From Veillonella parvula (GTDB lineage: Bacteria > Bacillota > Negativicutes > Veillonellales > Veillonellaceae): 64,000 nt of DNA. This document shows positions 29,639 through 39,540 of this stretch, one piece after another. The stretch covers positions 1,472,501 to 1,536,500 of the forward strand of contig NZ_LR778174.1 of NCBI RefSeq assembly GCF_902810435.1, in the 5' to 3' direction. The notes beneath the pieces are model-generated. The model worked only from the letters and a program-made list of their open reading frames with translations, did no database searches and was not told where the DNA came from. The translations under genes were made by a program, and so were the position numbers. The stretch's first letter is position 1. Each line of letters opens with the position of its first letter.

Positions 29639-32600
29639 TTACTCCAATTCAAAATCTTGTAACGCTTCTACAGAGTAGTTAGCATCATCTTTACGATTCG
29701 CCACAACACGCAATACTTCCCGTGCTGTATCAAGACTTGTTAAGCAAGGTGTACCCATTTCTACAGCGAGACGACGTAATTGGAAGCCTTCGCGTTCAGG
29801 ACGTTTACCTGCAGTCAATGTATTAAGTACAAGATCGACCTTGTCTTGACGAATGTGGTCAGCACAGTTGTCATCCCCTTCAGAGATTTTATTAACCACC
29901 TTACAATCAACACCGTGTTCGATAAAGTATTTACCTGTACCACCAGTTGCTTCAATATGATAACCAAGATCGATGAACCCTTTTGCAAGTTCACAAGCTT
30001 CTGCTTTATCACGGTCTGCTACTGTCATGAGAATTGTACCATCCTCTGGAATACGCATGTTTGCACCATTGATAGCTTTGAATAAAGCTTCAGAATATGT
30101 ACGACCAATCCCCATAACTTCGCCAGTAGATTTCATTTCAGGTCCAAGGGCGATTTCCACAAGCCCCATTTTGGAGAAGGAGAATACAGGTGCTTTTACA
30201 GCTACATAAGGTTTATTAGGTACAAGACCAAGTGGCAAGCCCAAATCTATTAAGCTTTCACCAAGCGCAATGCGTGTTGCACATTCCACCATGTTAATAC
30301 CTGTTACCTTAGAAATGAATGGCACGGTACGGCTAGAACGAGGGTTAACTTCGATTACATTAAGTTCACCATCAGCCACGATGTATTGAATGTTAAGCAC
30401 ACCTTTAACATTAAGACCTACTGCAATACGACGTGTATAGTCAACAATTTGATCAATCAATTCTTGACTCAAGTGTTGAGCTGGGTAAACGGCCATGGAG
30501 TCACCAGAGTGAACACCGGCACGTTCGATTTGTTCCATAATACCAGGGATACATACATCAGTACCGTCGGAAATAGCATCAACCTCTACCTCCATACCAA
30601 CCATGTAACGGTCGATAAGAACAGGATGCTCCTTAGATGCTACTACGGCTTCCTTCATGTATACATCAAGCTCTTTATCATTGTATACGATTTCCATCGC
30701 ACGCCCCCCCAATACATAGGAAGGACGAACGATTAATGGGTATTTTAACTTTTTAGCTGCTTCTTGTGCTTCTTCATCAGAGGTTACCAGAGCACCTACT
30801 GGACGAGGAATGCCAAGTTTCGCCAACAATTCATCAAAGCGTTCACGGTCTTCTGCCATATCGATGCTATCCACGGATGTACCAAGAATTTTTACACCGC
30901 GCTTAGCCAATGGGCCTGCCAAGTTAATCGCTGTTTGTCCACCGAATTGAGCGATAACGCCAACTGGCTGTTCTTTATCAATGATTTCCATAACATCGTC
31001 CACAGTCAATGGCTCAAAGTATAAAGAATCAGAAATATCAAAGTCTGTAGAAACTGTTTCTGGGTTGTTATTAATCATAATGGATTGGTAACCCGCTTTA
31101 CGGAGTGCCCAAGATGAGTGTACGGAACAATAGTCAAACTCTACGCCTTGACCAATGCGAATTGGCCCAGAACCAAGTACTACTACAGATTTTTCACCTA
31201 GTGGTTTAACTTCATCTTCTTGCGCATAGGCACTATAATAGTACGGCGTTTTAGATTCAAATTCTGCCGCACATGTATCTACGTATTTATATGTTGGTAG
31301 AATGTTCCATTCTTTACGTTTTGCGCGAACTTCTTCTACAGTTGTATTAGCATAGCGAGCAATAACAGAATCGGTGAAGGAATAGCGTTTTGCTTTGCGC
31401 AATACATCTTCTGTTAAGCCCTGTTCAGCCAATGCTTTTTCTACATTAACAATGTTTTTGATTTTTTCAATAAAGAATGTATCAATTTTTGTAATATAGT
31501 GGATTTTTTCTACACTAATCCCCTTGCGAAGAGCTTCTGCCACAACATAGATACGTTCATCATCTACTAAGTGTAAACGTTCGATAAGCTGTTCCATGGA
31601 TTCATGGGCGATTTTCTTAAGCTCAATATGGTCTAAACCGATCTCCAAGGAACGAATTGCTTTTAACAAAGACCCTTCTAAAGAGCGGTCGATAGCCATA
31701 ACTTCGCCAGTAGCCTTCATTTGAGTGCCCAATGTGCGGTCCGCCAAATTGAATTTTTCAAATGGCCAACGTGGGAACTTCGTTACTACATAGTCGAGTG
31801 TAGGCTCGAAGCATGCTTTTGTTTCGCCTGTTACAGCATTTGTAATTTGATCCAATGTCATGCCTACTGCAATTTTTGCGGCTACCTTCGCAATTGGATA
31901 ACCTGTTGCTTTAGATGCCAATGCAGAGGAACGAGATACGCGAGGGTTTACTTCGATAACAATATATTCGTTGCTATTTGGATTCAAAGCGTATTGTACG
32001 TTACAACCACCTTCGATTTTTAAATAACGGATAATCTCAACGGATGCGGTACGCAGCATTTGGTATTGAATATCATTCAAGGTTTGGCTTGGTGCCACAA
32101 CGATAGAGTCCCCAGTATGCACACCAACAGGGTCAATATTCTCCATGTTACATACGATGATGCAATTATCTGCACTATCGCGCATTACTTCGTATTCAAT
32201 TTCTTTCCAGCCTGCAACGGAACGTTCTGCTAGAATTTGGTGAATTGGTGAAAGTTTCAAACCACGACGTGTGATTTCATACATTTCATCTTCGTTATGG
32301 GCAATACCGCCACCTGTACCGCCTAACGTGTATGCAGGGCGGATGATAATAGGATACCCAATGCGATTAGCAAAGGTTACTGCTTCTTCAAGATCGTTAA
32401 AGATATCGGATTCAGGAACTGGTTGATTAATTTCCTTCATCGCTTCTTTGAAGAGTTCACGGTCTTCGGCTTGTTTAATAGCTTCAAGAGTTGTACCAAG
32501 AAGTTTTACACCATATTCTTCTAATACGCCAGCTTCAGACAATTGTACGGCCATATTAAGGCCTACTTGACCACCTAATGTAGCCAACAAGCCCCAAGGG

Positions 32601-32839
32601 CGTTCTTTTTTAATTACTTCTGTTACGAATTCAAGACTAATCGGTTCTACATATACGCGGTCTGCAATATCTGTATCAGTCATAATAGTAGCAGGGTTAG
32701 AGTTAACCAATACTACTTTATAACCCTCTTCTCGAAGGGAACGGCATGCTTGTGTGCCAGCATAGTCAAACTCTGCAGCTTGGCCGATAATAATTGGACC
32801 AGAACCAATTACAAGTACTTTTTTTGCTTCTGAGGTCAT
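29639..32839 (-). CDS. carB: Carbamoyl-phosphate synthase large chain
   Basis: This 1066-residue enzyme makes carbamoyl phosphate from ammonia, bicarbonate and two ATP. Two homologous halves are visible. Each has a G-S-G-P-I-x-I-G-Q-x-x-E-F-D-Y motif (about 12 and 555), an ATP-grasp core with [11 protein letters not shown] (first half) or [11 protein letters not shown] (second half), and E-V-N-P-R-x-S-R. The C-terminal regulatory domain follows. The length is normal. Confidence 0.98.
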   Translation of the reverse strand: MTSEAKKVLVIGSGPIIIGQAAEFDYAGTQACRSLREEGYKVVLVNSNPATIMTDTDIADRVYVEPISLEFVTEVIKKERPWGLLATLGGQVGLNMAVQLSEAGVLEEYGVKLLGTTLEAIKQAEDRELFKEAMKEINQPVPESDIFNDLEEAVTFANRIGYPIIIRPAYTLGGTGGGIAHNEDEMYEITRRGLKLSPIHQILAERSVAGWKEIEYEVMRDSADNCIIVCNMENIDPVGVHTGDSIVVAPSQTLNDIQYQMLRTASVEIIRYLKIEGGCNVQYALNPNSNEYIVIEVNPRVSRSSALASKATGYPIAKVAAKIAVGMTLDQITNAVTGETKACFEPTLDYVVTKFPRWPFEKFNLADRTLGTQMKATGEVMAIDRSLEGSLLKAIRSLEIGLDHIELKKIAHESMEQLIERLHLVDDERIYVVAEALRKGISVEKIHYITKIDTFFIEKIKNIVNVEKALAEQGLTEDVLRKAKRYSFTDSVIARYANTTVEEVRAKRKEWNILPTYKYVDTCAAEFESKTPYYYSAYAQEDEVKPLGEKSVVVLGSGPIRIGQGVEFDYCSVHSSWALRKAGYQSIMINNNPETVSTDFDISDSLYFEPLTVDDVMEIIDKEQPVGVIAQFGGQTAINLAGPLAKRGVKILGTSVDSIDMAEDRERFDELLAKLGIPRPVGALVTSDEEAQEAAKKLKYPLIVRPSYVLGGRAMEIVYNDKELDVYMKEAVVASKEHPVLIDRYMVGMEVEVDAISDGTDVCIPGIMEQIERAGVHSGDSMAVYPAQHLSQELIDQIVDYTRRIAVGLNVKGVLNIQYIVADGELNVIEVNPRSSRTVPFISKVTGINMVECATRIALGESLIDLGLPLGLVPNKPYVAVKAPVFSFSKMGLVEIALGPEMKSTGEVMGIGRTYSEALFKAINGANMRIPEDGTILMTVADRDKAEACELAKGFIDLGYHIEATGGTGKYFIEHGVDCKVVNKISEGDDNCADHIRQDKVDLVLNTLTAGKRPEREGFQLRRLAVEMGTPCLTSLDTAREVLRVVANRKDDANYSVEALQDFELE

Positions 32840-32840
32840 A

Positions 32841-33908
32841 TTATTTTCCCTTTCTCATTAAGTCTTCAAATTCGTCAAATAAATATAGGTTATCAGTAGG
32901 TCCTGGGGATGCTTCTGGATGGTATTGTACGGAGAAGATTGGCAATTCTTTATGACGCATACCTTCTACGGTTCCATCATTTACACTACGATGTGTAATT
33001 TCTACAAAAGCTGGCAAAGAAGTATCATCTACCGCATAGCCATGATTTTGAGATGTAATATATACCCGACCAGTACGTAAATCTTGTACAGGATGGTTAG
33101 AACCACGGTGACCAAATTTCAATTTGAATGTAGTCCCACCATAGGCTTGTGCCAATACTTGATGCCCCATACAGATGCCAAAGATTGGTTTCTTACCAAA
33201 CATCTTCTTTACTTCTTCTACTGCATAGCCAAGATCTTGAGGGTCTCCAGGGCCATTAGATAAAAAGATACCATCTGGATTTGCTGCCAACACATCTTCG
33301 GCCTTAGCATCTGCAGGAAATACAGTAAGACGACAGCCTGCAGCTTCTAGAGAGCGAAGGATATTTTCCTTTACACCATAATCCATTACCGCTACGTGGA
33401 ATTCAGCATTTTTATCTCCACGCATACCTTGCCATTTTGTAGTTACACGCATAACTTGATCTGTTGGCAAGTCTTGTTTAAACAATTTTTGAATATCCTC
33501 CATAGGGTAATCAGAGCGTACTAGTACGCCCTTCATTACACCATGGTTACGAAGAACACGTGTAATTGCACGTGTATCTACATCATAAAGGCAAGGGATG
33601 CCGTGCAAACGAAGATACTCACTAAATAGGCCTTCATTTTGCCAGTTAGATGGAAAGTCACACAGTTCACCTACAATAAAACCTTTACAATATGGTTTAG
33701 GACCTTGAGTAATAGAATTTAAAGTACCATAATTACCAATTAAAGGATAGGTTAATGTAATAATTTGATCCGCATAGGATGGATCAGTCAAGATTTCTTG
33801 ATACCCTGTCATACCTGTGTTAAATACAACTTCGCCTACCGTTGGGGCGCCACCTAATAAGGAACCTTCAAACACGGAACCATCTTCAAGAACTAACTTG
33901 CCTTTCAT
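32841..33908 (-). CDS. carA: Carbamoyl-phosphate synthase small chain
   Basis: This 355-residue glutaminase subunit feeds ammonia to CarB. The class I amidotransferase triad is visible in G-I-C-M-G-H-Q-V-L (cysteine) and [11 protein letters not shown] (histidine and glutamate). It lies one base from carB and abuts pyrC. Confidence 0.97.
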   Translation of the reverse strand: MKGKLVLEDGSVFEGSLLGGAPTVGEVVFNTGMTGYQEILTDPSYADQIITLTYPLIGNYGTLNSITQGPKPYCKGFIVGELCDFPSNWQNEGLFSEYLRLHGIPCLYDVDTRAITRVLRNHGVMKGVLVRSDYPMEDIQKLFKQDLPTDQVMRVTTKWQGMRGDKNAEFHVAVMDYGVKENILRSLEAAGCRLTVFPADAKAEDVLAANPDGIFLSNGPGDPQDLGYAVEEVKKMFGKKPIFGICMGHQVLAQAYGGTTFKLKFGHRGSNHPVQDLRTGRVYITSQNHGYAVDDTSLPAFVEITHRSVNDGTVEGMRHKELPIFSVQYHPEASPGPTDNLYLFDEFEDLMRKGK

Positions 33909-35194
33909 TATAAGACTACGCCCTCCTTCATAACAATTTTGCCATCAACTACTGTGAGTTTAGCTTTACCTGTAACAGTCATACCATCAAATGGGCTAAC
34001 TTTACCTTTTGTATAGAATTTATTTCGATCTACTGTCCATTCTTCAGTCGTGGAGAATACGGTAATATCTGCTGGCTTGCCAACTTCAAGAACACCTGCA
34101 TCAAGGTGCATCAACTCAGCTGGTCGAGTACTCATATAGTACACAACTTGATCGATGCTTAGTTTATCAGGACCATATGCATTAGTAATAACCGCCGCCA
34201 AAGATGTTTCGAGGCCACTGAAACCATTTGGTGCACAGCAGAATTCATGGTCTTTTTCTTCATATGCATGTGGTGCATGGTCTGTAATAATCGCATCGAT
34301 TGTACCATCTTTCAAGCCTTCTAATAATGCTTGACGATGATCTTCAGAGCGAATTGGAGGAGCCATTTTGAATGCTGGGTTATATTCGCGTAGGTATTCA
34401 TCTGTGAAAGATAAATGTTGGCTTGTAACTTCACATGTTACATTAAGGCCTTTAGCCTTCGCACGGCGCACCATATCTACAGTATTTTTACTACTTACGT
34501 GGGCGATATGGATATGACCACCTGTCATTTCAGATAACAAGATATCACGAGCAACAGCCAAATCTTCAGCTACTGCAGGACGACCAATAACACCTAATTC
34601 ATAAGAAACAATACCTTCATGCATATGGCCATTTTTAGTCAATGTAATATCTTCTGCATGGTCGATAACCATTTTATTAAACATGGAGGAGTATTCTAAG
34701 GCACGACGCATAAATGCAGCATTTTCTACATAGTGACCATCATCGGAGAATGCTACTACACCAGCTTCTGCCATATCGCCCATTTCAGCAAGTTCCTTAC
34801 CTTCTAGGCCTTTTGATACAGCGCCAATAAATTCTACTTTCACAACGCCAGTGAGTTCAGCCTGTTTTTGTAAACCTCTTACAAGTGCAGCATTATCTAC
34901 AACTGGGTTAGTATTAGCCATAGTGACAACACGTGTGAAACCACCTGCAGCAGCCGCTTGTGTACCAGAGTGGAAATCTTCTTTAGCTTCTTGGCCTGGT
35001 TCGCGCAAATGTGTGTGAATATCGATAAGACCAGGTGCTACGATAAGCCCTGTTGCATCATAAACTTCAGCACCTTCAGCACTCAAGTTTTGACCGATGG
35101 CTGCAATTTTACCATCTTTTACGAGAACATCTGCTACTTCGTTTTGTTTTTTTGCCGGATTAACTACCGTACCATTTTTAATAAGCAAGCTCAC
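33908..35194 (-). CDS. pyrC: Dihydroorotase
   Basis: This 428-residue class I zinc amidohydrolase closes carbamoyl aspartate to dihydroorotate. D-I-H-T-H-L-R-E-P-G (about 59-68) gives two metal histidines and the substrate arginine; I-T-D-H-A-P-H gives the catalytic aspartate. A GTG at 35194, eight bases after GGAGG, is the best start; an earlier GTG at 35203 overlaps that site. It overlaps the end of pyrB by 17 bases. Confidence 0.95.
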   Translation of the reverse strand: MSLLIKNGTVVNPAKKQNEVADVLVKDGKIAAIGQNLSAEGAEVYDATGLIVAPGLIDIHTHLREPGQEAKEDFHSGTQAAAAGGFTRVVTMANTNPVVDNAALVRGLQKQAELTGVVKVEFIGAVSKGLEGKELAEMGDMAEAGVVAFSDDGHYVENAAFMRRALEYSSMFNKMVIDHAEDITLTKNGHMHEGIVSYELGVIGRPAVAEDLAVARDILLSEMTGGHIHIAHVSSKNTVDMVRRAKAKGLNVTCEVTSQHLSFTDEYLREYNPAFKMAPPIRSEDHRQALLEGLKDGTIDAIITDHAPHAYEEKDHEFCCAPNGFSGLETSLAAVITNAYGPDKLSIDQVVYYMSTRPAELMHLDAGVLEVGKPADITVFSTTEEWTVDRNKFYTKGKVSPFDGMTVTGKAKLTVVDGKIVMKEGVVL

Positions 35195-36128
35195 TACCGT
35201 CACCTCCGATAATAGTTAAGTACAATACAGCCATACGTACAGCTACGCCATTACGTACCTGTTCTTGAATTACGGATTGATCAGAATATGCTACATCTGG
35301 TGCAATTTCAAGGCCGCGGTTCATAGGACCTGGATGCATTACCATTACATCATCTTTAGCTAATTTTAATACATCATTGTTAATACCAAAGATACGAGCA
35401 TATTCTCTATTTGTAGGATACAATGCAGAATGAATGCGTTCTAATTGAATGCGAAGTACGTTAACTACATCTGCATCAGCCACTGCTTCACGAATATCAT
35501 GGTGTACGGTAACACCTAATTTTTCAAATTCTGGATATACCATTGTACGAGGACCAGCTAGATGTACATCAGCCCCCATTTTTGTAAGGCCATAAATGTT
35601 GGAGCGTGCTACGCGACTATGCATTATATCCCCAAGGATAACCACCTTTAGGCCTTCAATAGATTTCTTTTTCTCTAAGATAGAATACATATCTAGTAAT
35701 GCTTGTGTTGGATGCTCATGAGCGCCATCGCCTGCGTTAATGATAATAGGATCTACGGCTTTCGTAGCATATAAAGGTGCACCTTCTGCGCTGTGTCGCA
35801 TTACGATAGCATCTGTGCCCATGTAGGACATAGTTAACAATGTATCGCGGAAGCTTTCACCTTTACCCATGGAAGATCCACTAGGAGAAAGATTGATCAC
35901 GTCAGCCCCTAAGTATTTGCCGGCTAACTCAAAGGAACTACGGGTACGAGTACTTGGCTCCATAAAAAGGTTAATAATGGATTTCCCCTTTAAAAGTGGA
36001 ACCTTCTTGTCATCAGAAAGAACAATCTTCTTCATTTTCTTTGCCACATCTAAAATCAATTTGATTTCTTCAGGTGACACATTTTGCAAACCCAATAAAT
36101 CTTTGCCTTTTAGGCTAACTTGTCCCAT
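35178..36128 (-). CDS. pyrB: Aspartate carbamoyltransferase catalytic chain
   Basis: This 316-residue enzyme joins carbamoyl phosphate and aspartate. The signature F-M-E-P-S-T-R-T-R-S-S-F (about 55-66) binds carbamoyl phosphate, and H-P-T-Q-A-L-L-D appears at about 140. No pyrI regulatory chain follows, as in Bacillus. It is the first gene behind the PyrR attenuator, with AGGAGG before the ATG. Confidence 0.97.
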   Translation of the reverse strand: MGQVSLKGKDLLGLQNVSPEEIKLILDVAKKMKKIVLSDDKKVPLLKGKSIINLFMEPSTRTRSSFELAGKYLGADVINLSPSGSSMGKGESFRDTLLTMSYMGTDAIVMRHSAEGAPLYATKAVDPIIINAGDGAHEHPTQALLDMYSILEKKKSIEGLKVVILGDIMHSRVARSNIYGLTKMGADVHLAGPRTMVYPEFEKLGVTVHHDIREAVADADVVNVLRIQLERIHSALYPTNREYARIFGINNDVLKLAKDDVMVMHPGPMNRGLEIAPDVAYSDQSVIQEQVRNGVAVRMAVLYLTIIGGDGSELAY

Positions 36129-36157
36129 GATTTCCTCCTAACTCACGTAACAAAAAA

Positions 36158-36182
36158 GACCTTTTGCCCAGGGCAAAAGGTC
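36158..36182 (-). terminator. Attenuator terminator of the pyr operon
   Basis: The strong stem GACCTTTTGCCC/GGGCAAAAGGTC is followed by TTTTTT on the minus strand, 30 bases before pyrB. It lies in the leader, not at an operon end, and so is the regulated terminator. Confidence 0.9.
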
Positions 36183-36227
36183 AAATAGTTTGCACAAAGA
36201 AGCCCCTATGGGCACTTCAACTATATT

Positions 36228-36249
36228 CCTTTCTCAGCCTCTCTGGACT
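36228..36249 (-). promoter_or_regulatory. PyrR-binding loop of the pyr leader
   Basis: The minus strand reads AGTCCAGAGAGGCT and then GAGAAAGG. This is the conserved PyrR recognition element (A-R-U-C-C-N-G-N-G-A-G-G-Y-U) of Firmicutes pyr leaders. UMP/UTP-bound PyrR holds this anti-antiterminator, so the downstream hairpin forms and transcription stops. pyrR itself is not in the window. Confidence 0.9.
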
Positions 36250-36310
36250 AAATTAAAAGGTATTGTATTATGCAATGGTCTCTCGTACCATATATGCATT
36301 TTCTTTATTT

Positions 36311-36339
36311 ATTGTACTGAATCCACCTTTGAAAGTCAA
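36311..36339 (-). promoter_or_regulatory. Promoter of the pyrBCAA(B)KD operon
   Basis: On the minus strand TTGACT (36339-36334), a 17-base spacer and TACAAT (36316-36311) match the consensus in 10 of 12 positions. The predicted start near 36304 leaves a leader of about 175 bases that holds the PyrR loop and the terminator. Confidence 0.88.
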
Positions 36340-36372
36340 TGTAAAACACAAAATTCATATGGATTTTAAAAA

Positions 36373-36404
36373 GAGGACAAGCATATAAAATTGCTTGTCC
36401 TCTC
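36373..36404 (-). terminator. Terminator after the large helical protein gene
   Basis: The stem GAGGACAAGC/GCTTGTCCTC with a loop of about 10 bases lies about 80 bases after the stop. It insulates the whiA operon from the pyr promoter. Confidence 0.75.
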
Positions 36405-36480
36405 TATATGTAAACAGCTATTAAGACACTACTATATCTTAAATTTTAATCTTAAATTTCTTTTTTAGAAATTAAGGGCC

Positions 36481-39400
36481 TTAACCTAGTGGATATAATC
36501 TTGGTGGATTTTCTTCATCATTTTGCTGTTCATTTTGTGTAGTATACGGCATTTGGTCTCGTTGCGGCTCATTCGCTACAGGATCTATCTGCACATTTTG
36601 CTGATTTGGCGACAATTGAGGTTGACGTTGCTCACGACGACGTGTATTTTGAGATGCAGTCGGTCTAGGTTTTGTCAACTCATCAATGGATACAGCATTT
36701 GGAATAGTTACATTTGATGTATCCCCATGAATATCATCAAGTTCACTGAAGGAAGGAGTCCTCTTAGATGCTTGAGCAGCCTTACGTTCGGCTTCAAGTT
36801 GTTGACGTGCAAGTTCTGCACGACGACGAGCACTCTCTTGTTGATCTCGGACACGTTGAATAGCTTCAGCACGCTCTTTTGCTTTACGCTCGATTTCAGC
36901 TTGAGCCAACGCTTGTTGACGAGCAGCTTCAGCTTTACGCTCTGCTTCTAGTTGTGCTTTATATCGTTCCTCAGCAATACGTCGTGCCTCTGCGGCTTGA
37001 CGTTCTGCTTCAGCTCGTTCTGCAGCAAGTCGCTCTTGCTCTGCCTTACGAGCTTCCGCCACTATACGAGCCGCCTCTGCTTTACGAGCCTCTTCGGCAC
37101 GTCTTGCTTCTTCTATGCGGCGAGCTTCTTCGGCTCTAAGCGCTTCTTCAGCACGTTTAGCCTCTGCAACAATTCGAGCTTCTTCTGCACGGCGCGCAGC
37201 TTCAAGACGTTCCTGTTCAGCTCTACGTTGTGCCTCAAGTCTAGCTGCTTCTGCTTTCCGAGCTTCTTCTGCTCTACGTGCTTCTGCTGCTAAACGAGCT
37301 TGTTCAGCTTTACGCGCTGCTTCAATTCGAGCTGCTTCAGCTTTGCGTGCGTCCTCTGCTCGTTTTGCTTCTGCTGCTACGCGAGCGGCCTCAGCTTTAC
37401 GTTCCGCTTCAATTCGATCTTCTTCTGCTCTACGCGCTTCCTCCGCACGACGAGCCTCTTCTGCTTTTCTTGCTGCTTCCATTTGTTGTGCTTCCAAAGC
37501 AGCCTTAGCCTCTGCCGCTCTACGAGCATCTTCTTGACGCTTCGCTTCAAGAGCGGCTTGCTCAGCAACACGTTGTGCTTCTAAAGCAGCTTTCGCTTCT
37601 GCTGCTTTACGAGCTTCTTCGGCACGTCTTGCTTCCAATGCTTCCTGCTCGGCTTTACGTTGTGCTTCTAAACGAGCTCTAGCCTCAGCAGCCAAGCGTT
37701 CCTCTTCGGCCTTTTTGGCCTCTAAAGCAGCTTTTTCTGCTGCTCTTTGCGCTTCAAAGCGTGCCTTAGCTTCGGCCGCTTTTCTTTCTTCCTCCGCTTT
37801 GCGTGCGGCCTCAATACGAGCAGCTTCAATTCTACGTTCTTCTTCAAGACGTTTTGCTTCCGCTGCTAGTCGAGCTTCTTCTGCTTTACGAGCCGCCTCT
37901 AGCCGATCTGCTTCCGCTTTTCTCGCTGCCTCGATACGTGCCATTTCAGCTTTACGAGCCGCTTCCGCCTTGCGAGCTTCCTCTGCTTTACGCTCTGCTT
38001 CGGCTTTATCAGCCATCTTGCGCTCAATTTCAGCATGCTTGGCTTCTGCAGCCTTTCGCAACATTTCGGCTTTTTCTGCAGCTAGTCGAGCCTCTTCAGC
38101 TTTTTTACGAGCTAATGCTTCTTTCTCATCTTTTGCCTTTTTAAGTTGTGCTTCTTTTTTTACATCTGCTACAGCTTTATCGCTCAACTTTTTAGTTTCT
38201 TCATGAGCAATTGTTTCTGCCCGCTTAGCTGGACTTTCAATAGTAGATTTTTTAGTATCTACTGCTCCTTTATCTCCATCTTTACCACCTACAGGGCCTA
38301 CAGGTATTTGTGTGCCCCCTTGAGTTGGATGCCCTAAAATATCTTTAACATCTTTCGGCACATTAACAGCAATAGTTTGATGTTTTTGTGGATTTGCAAG
38401 AGATTCAGGAATTAACAAGAAACGAATTGGCAAATTCGATGCACCGGCTGGCATAAAGTTTAATGTTAATAAATCGCCCGCATTATAATTCCCTAATAGA
38501 CGACTATCTAATATAGTACCTTCCCCTAATGCGGAAATACCATCTTCACCACCAATGTGATAAGTTCGTGTATCAGTCTGTCCCCTTCTAGCACCTTGTT
38601 GATGCAATGCTTTTACCATAAAGGAACCAGAATAAGGTCCCCCAAGAGGGTTAAAATACAGCCTAAACGGTTCATTCCCCTTTGTAGGAATTTTTAACGT
38701 ATACGATACGCCGTAGTTACCACGGTCACGAACAAATGCTTTATTTTGCATTTCGTCTACACCATTGATAAACGTATCCTCTCGGTCATTACCAATTTCT
38801 ACAAAGGCACCACCTAAAGAGGTATCGAATGGTGTAGTAACCTCCATATTACGCTTAGCACCAGTATAAGTACCGCGTAATTGTATTTCATCAATAGGAA
38901 GGTTTTTCACCCAATGTGATGCATCTACAGGGTCCATCCCCATAGGCAACATCATGACACGCGCAAATATAGGCCCTTCTGTTTTAATATCTACAATACC
39001 CGTAAATAATGCATCTCGATTTACCGGTGTATTTTCTAAGTCACTAAAGATTAATTGGCGCCCTTGTGGTGGGATGCTAAGAGTATATAATGGTCTTGCA
39101 TCTGGGCTTTCATTAAGAGGTTGCTCCAAATCCTTTCGAGACAAATCACGACCTGCTGCAAAATAATCAGGTGTAGCTACAGATTTTAATTGTCTCATGA
39201 CATGTACTGAAGTTGGATAAGCCGTTTGGTTTTCTAAGACGATAGCAATCTTGTGAGGTAAATCCATTTCATTTACATGATAGAAATAGATACGACCATT
39301 GCCATTAATTGTACCTGCACTTAACGTACCTCCTACAGGTCCTACATATTCAGGACTATCCGATAGGAGCAATGTATCCGTTTGAGACACCAACGATGGT

Positions 39401-39528
39401 GGCAACGGAGAAAACTGAAAATATCCAATTGATTGTAAATCTATATCACGAGCTTCTACATGGCCTGTAAGGGCAGCCATGGCAGCCATAGCCGCAGCTA
39501 CACAATATCTTGATTTATAGGAAAACAT
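36481..39528 (-). CDS. Large secreted protein with a beta-rich head and an about 485-residue Ala/Glu/Lys/Arg helix
   Basis: I do not recognise this 1015-residue protein. It has a signal peptide (about 1-26, ending H-V-E-A-R). A beta-rich head (about 27-400) contains several G-G-x-x-x-x-G turns and L-Y-T-L-S-I-P-P-Q-G-R. Residues about 433-918 are almost only A, E, K, R with some L, I, Q and D, in units such as A-R-K-A-E-E-A-R. This is the pattern of a long single helix or coiled coil as in TolA domain II, but about twice as long. The tail is rich in Pro, Gln and Asn. The gene starts 12 bases after whiA, behind AGAGG, so it is read from the whiA transcript. An envelope-spanning role is inferred. 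The DNA of the helix is a 1.4-kb degenerate repeat. Confidence 0.75.
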   Translation of the reverse strand: MFSYKSRYCVAAAMAAMAALTGHVEARDIDLQSIGYFQFSPLPPSLVSQTDTLLLSDSPEYVGPVGGTLSAGTINGNGRIYFYHVNEMDLPHKIAIVLENQTAYPTSVHVMRQLKSVATPDYFAAGRDLSRKDLEQPLNESPDARPLYTLSIPPQGRQLIFSDLENTPVNRDALFTGIVDIKTEGPIFARVMMLPMGMDPVDASHWVKNLPIDEIQLRGTYTGAKRNMEVTTPFDTSLGGAFVEIGNDREDTFINGVDEMQNKAFVRDRGNYGVSYTLKIPTKGNEPFRLYFNPLGGPYSGSFMVKALHQQGARRGQTDTRTYHIGGEDGISALGEGTILDSRLLGNYNAGDLLTLNFMPAGASNLPIRFLLIPESLANPQKHQTIAVNVPKDVKDILGHPTQGGTQIPVGPVGGKDGDKGAVDTKKSTIESPAKRAETIAHEETKKLSDKAVADVKKEAQLKKAKDEKEALARKKAEEARLAAEKAEMLRKAAEAKHAEIERKMADKAEAERKAEEARKAEAARKAEMARIEAARKAEADRLEAARKAEEARLAAEAKRLEEERRIEAARIEAARKAEEERKAAEAKARFEAQRAAEKAALEAKKAEEERLAAEARARLEAQRKAEQEALEARRAEEARKAAEAKAALEAQRVAEQAALEAKRQEDARRAAEAKAALEAQQMEAARKAEEARRAEEARRAEEDRIEAERKAEAARVAAEAKRAEDARKAEAARIEAARKAEQARLAAEARRAEEARKAEAARLEAQRRAEQERLEAARRAEEARIVAEAKRAEEALRAEEARRIEEARRAEEARKAEAARIVAEARKAEQERLAAERAEAERQAAEARRIAEERYKAQLEAERKAEAARQQALAQAEIERKAKERAEAIQRVRDQQESARRRAELARQQLEAERKAAQASKRTPSFSELDDIHGDTSNVTIPNAVSIDELTKPRPTASQNTRRREQRQPQLSPNQQNVQIDPVANEPQRDQMPYTTQNEQQNDEENPPRLYPLG
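36775..38230. repeat. 1.45-kb degenerate coding repeat (Ala/Glu/Lys/Arg helix)
   Basis: The DNA repeats short units such as GCTTCTTCTGC and TTTACGAGC in varying order, one reading of which gives the helix of the large protein. The units are not identical and are not separated by unique spacers. Recombination between them could change the helix length. Confidence 0.8.
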
Positions 39529-39540
39529 ATATTATTACCT

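Noticed and set aside
36879-38206. Long plus-strand readings opposite the helical region
   Set aside because: They are the antisense of the repeat (poly Ser/Ala/Leu or Leu-rich), have no ribosome site and do not resemble any protein family.
36775-38230. Regular repeated units suggesting a CRISPR array
   Set aside because: The units are short, degenerate and joined without unique spacers, and the stretch is an open frame coding an A/E/K/R helix. No cas genes are near.
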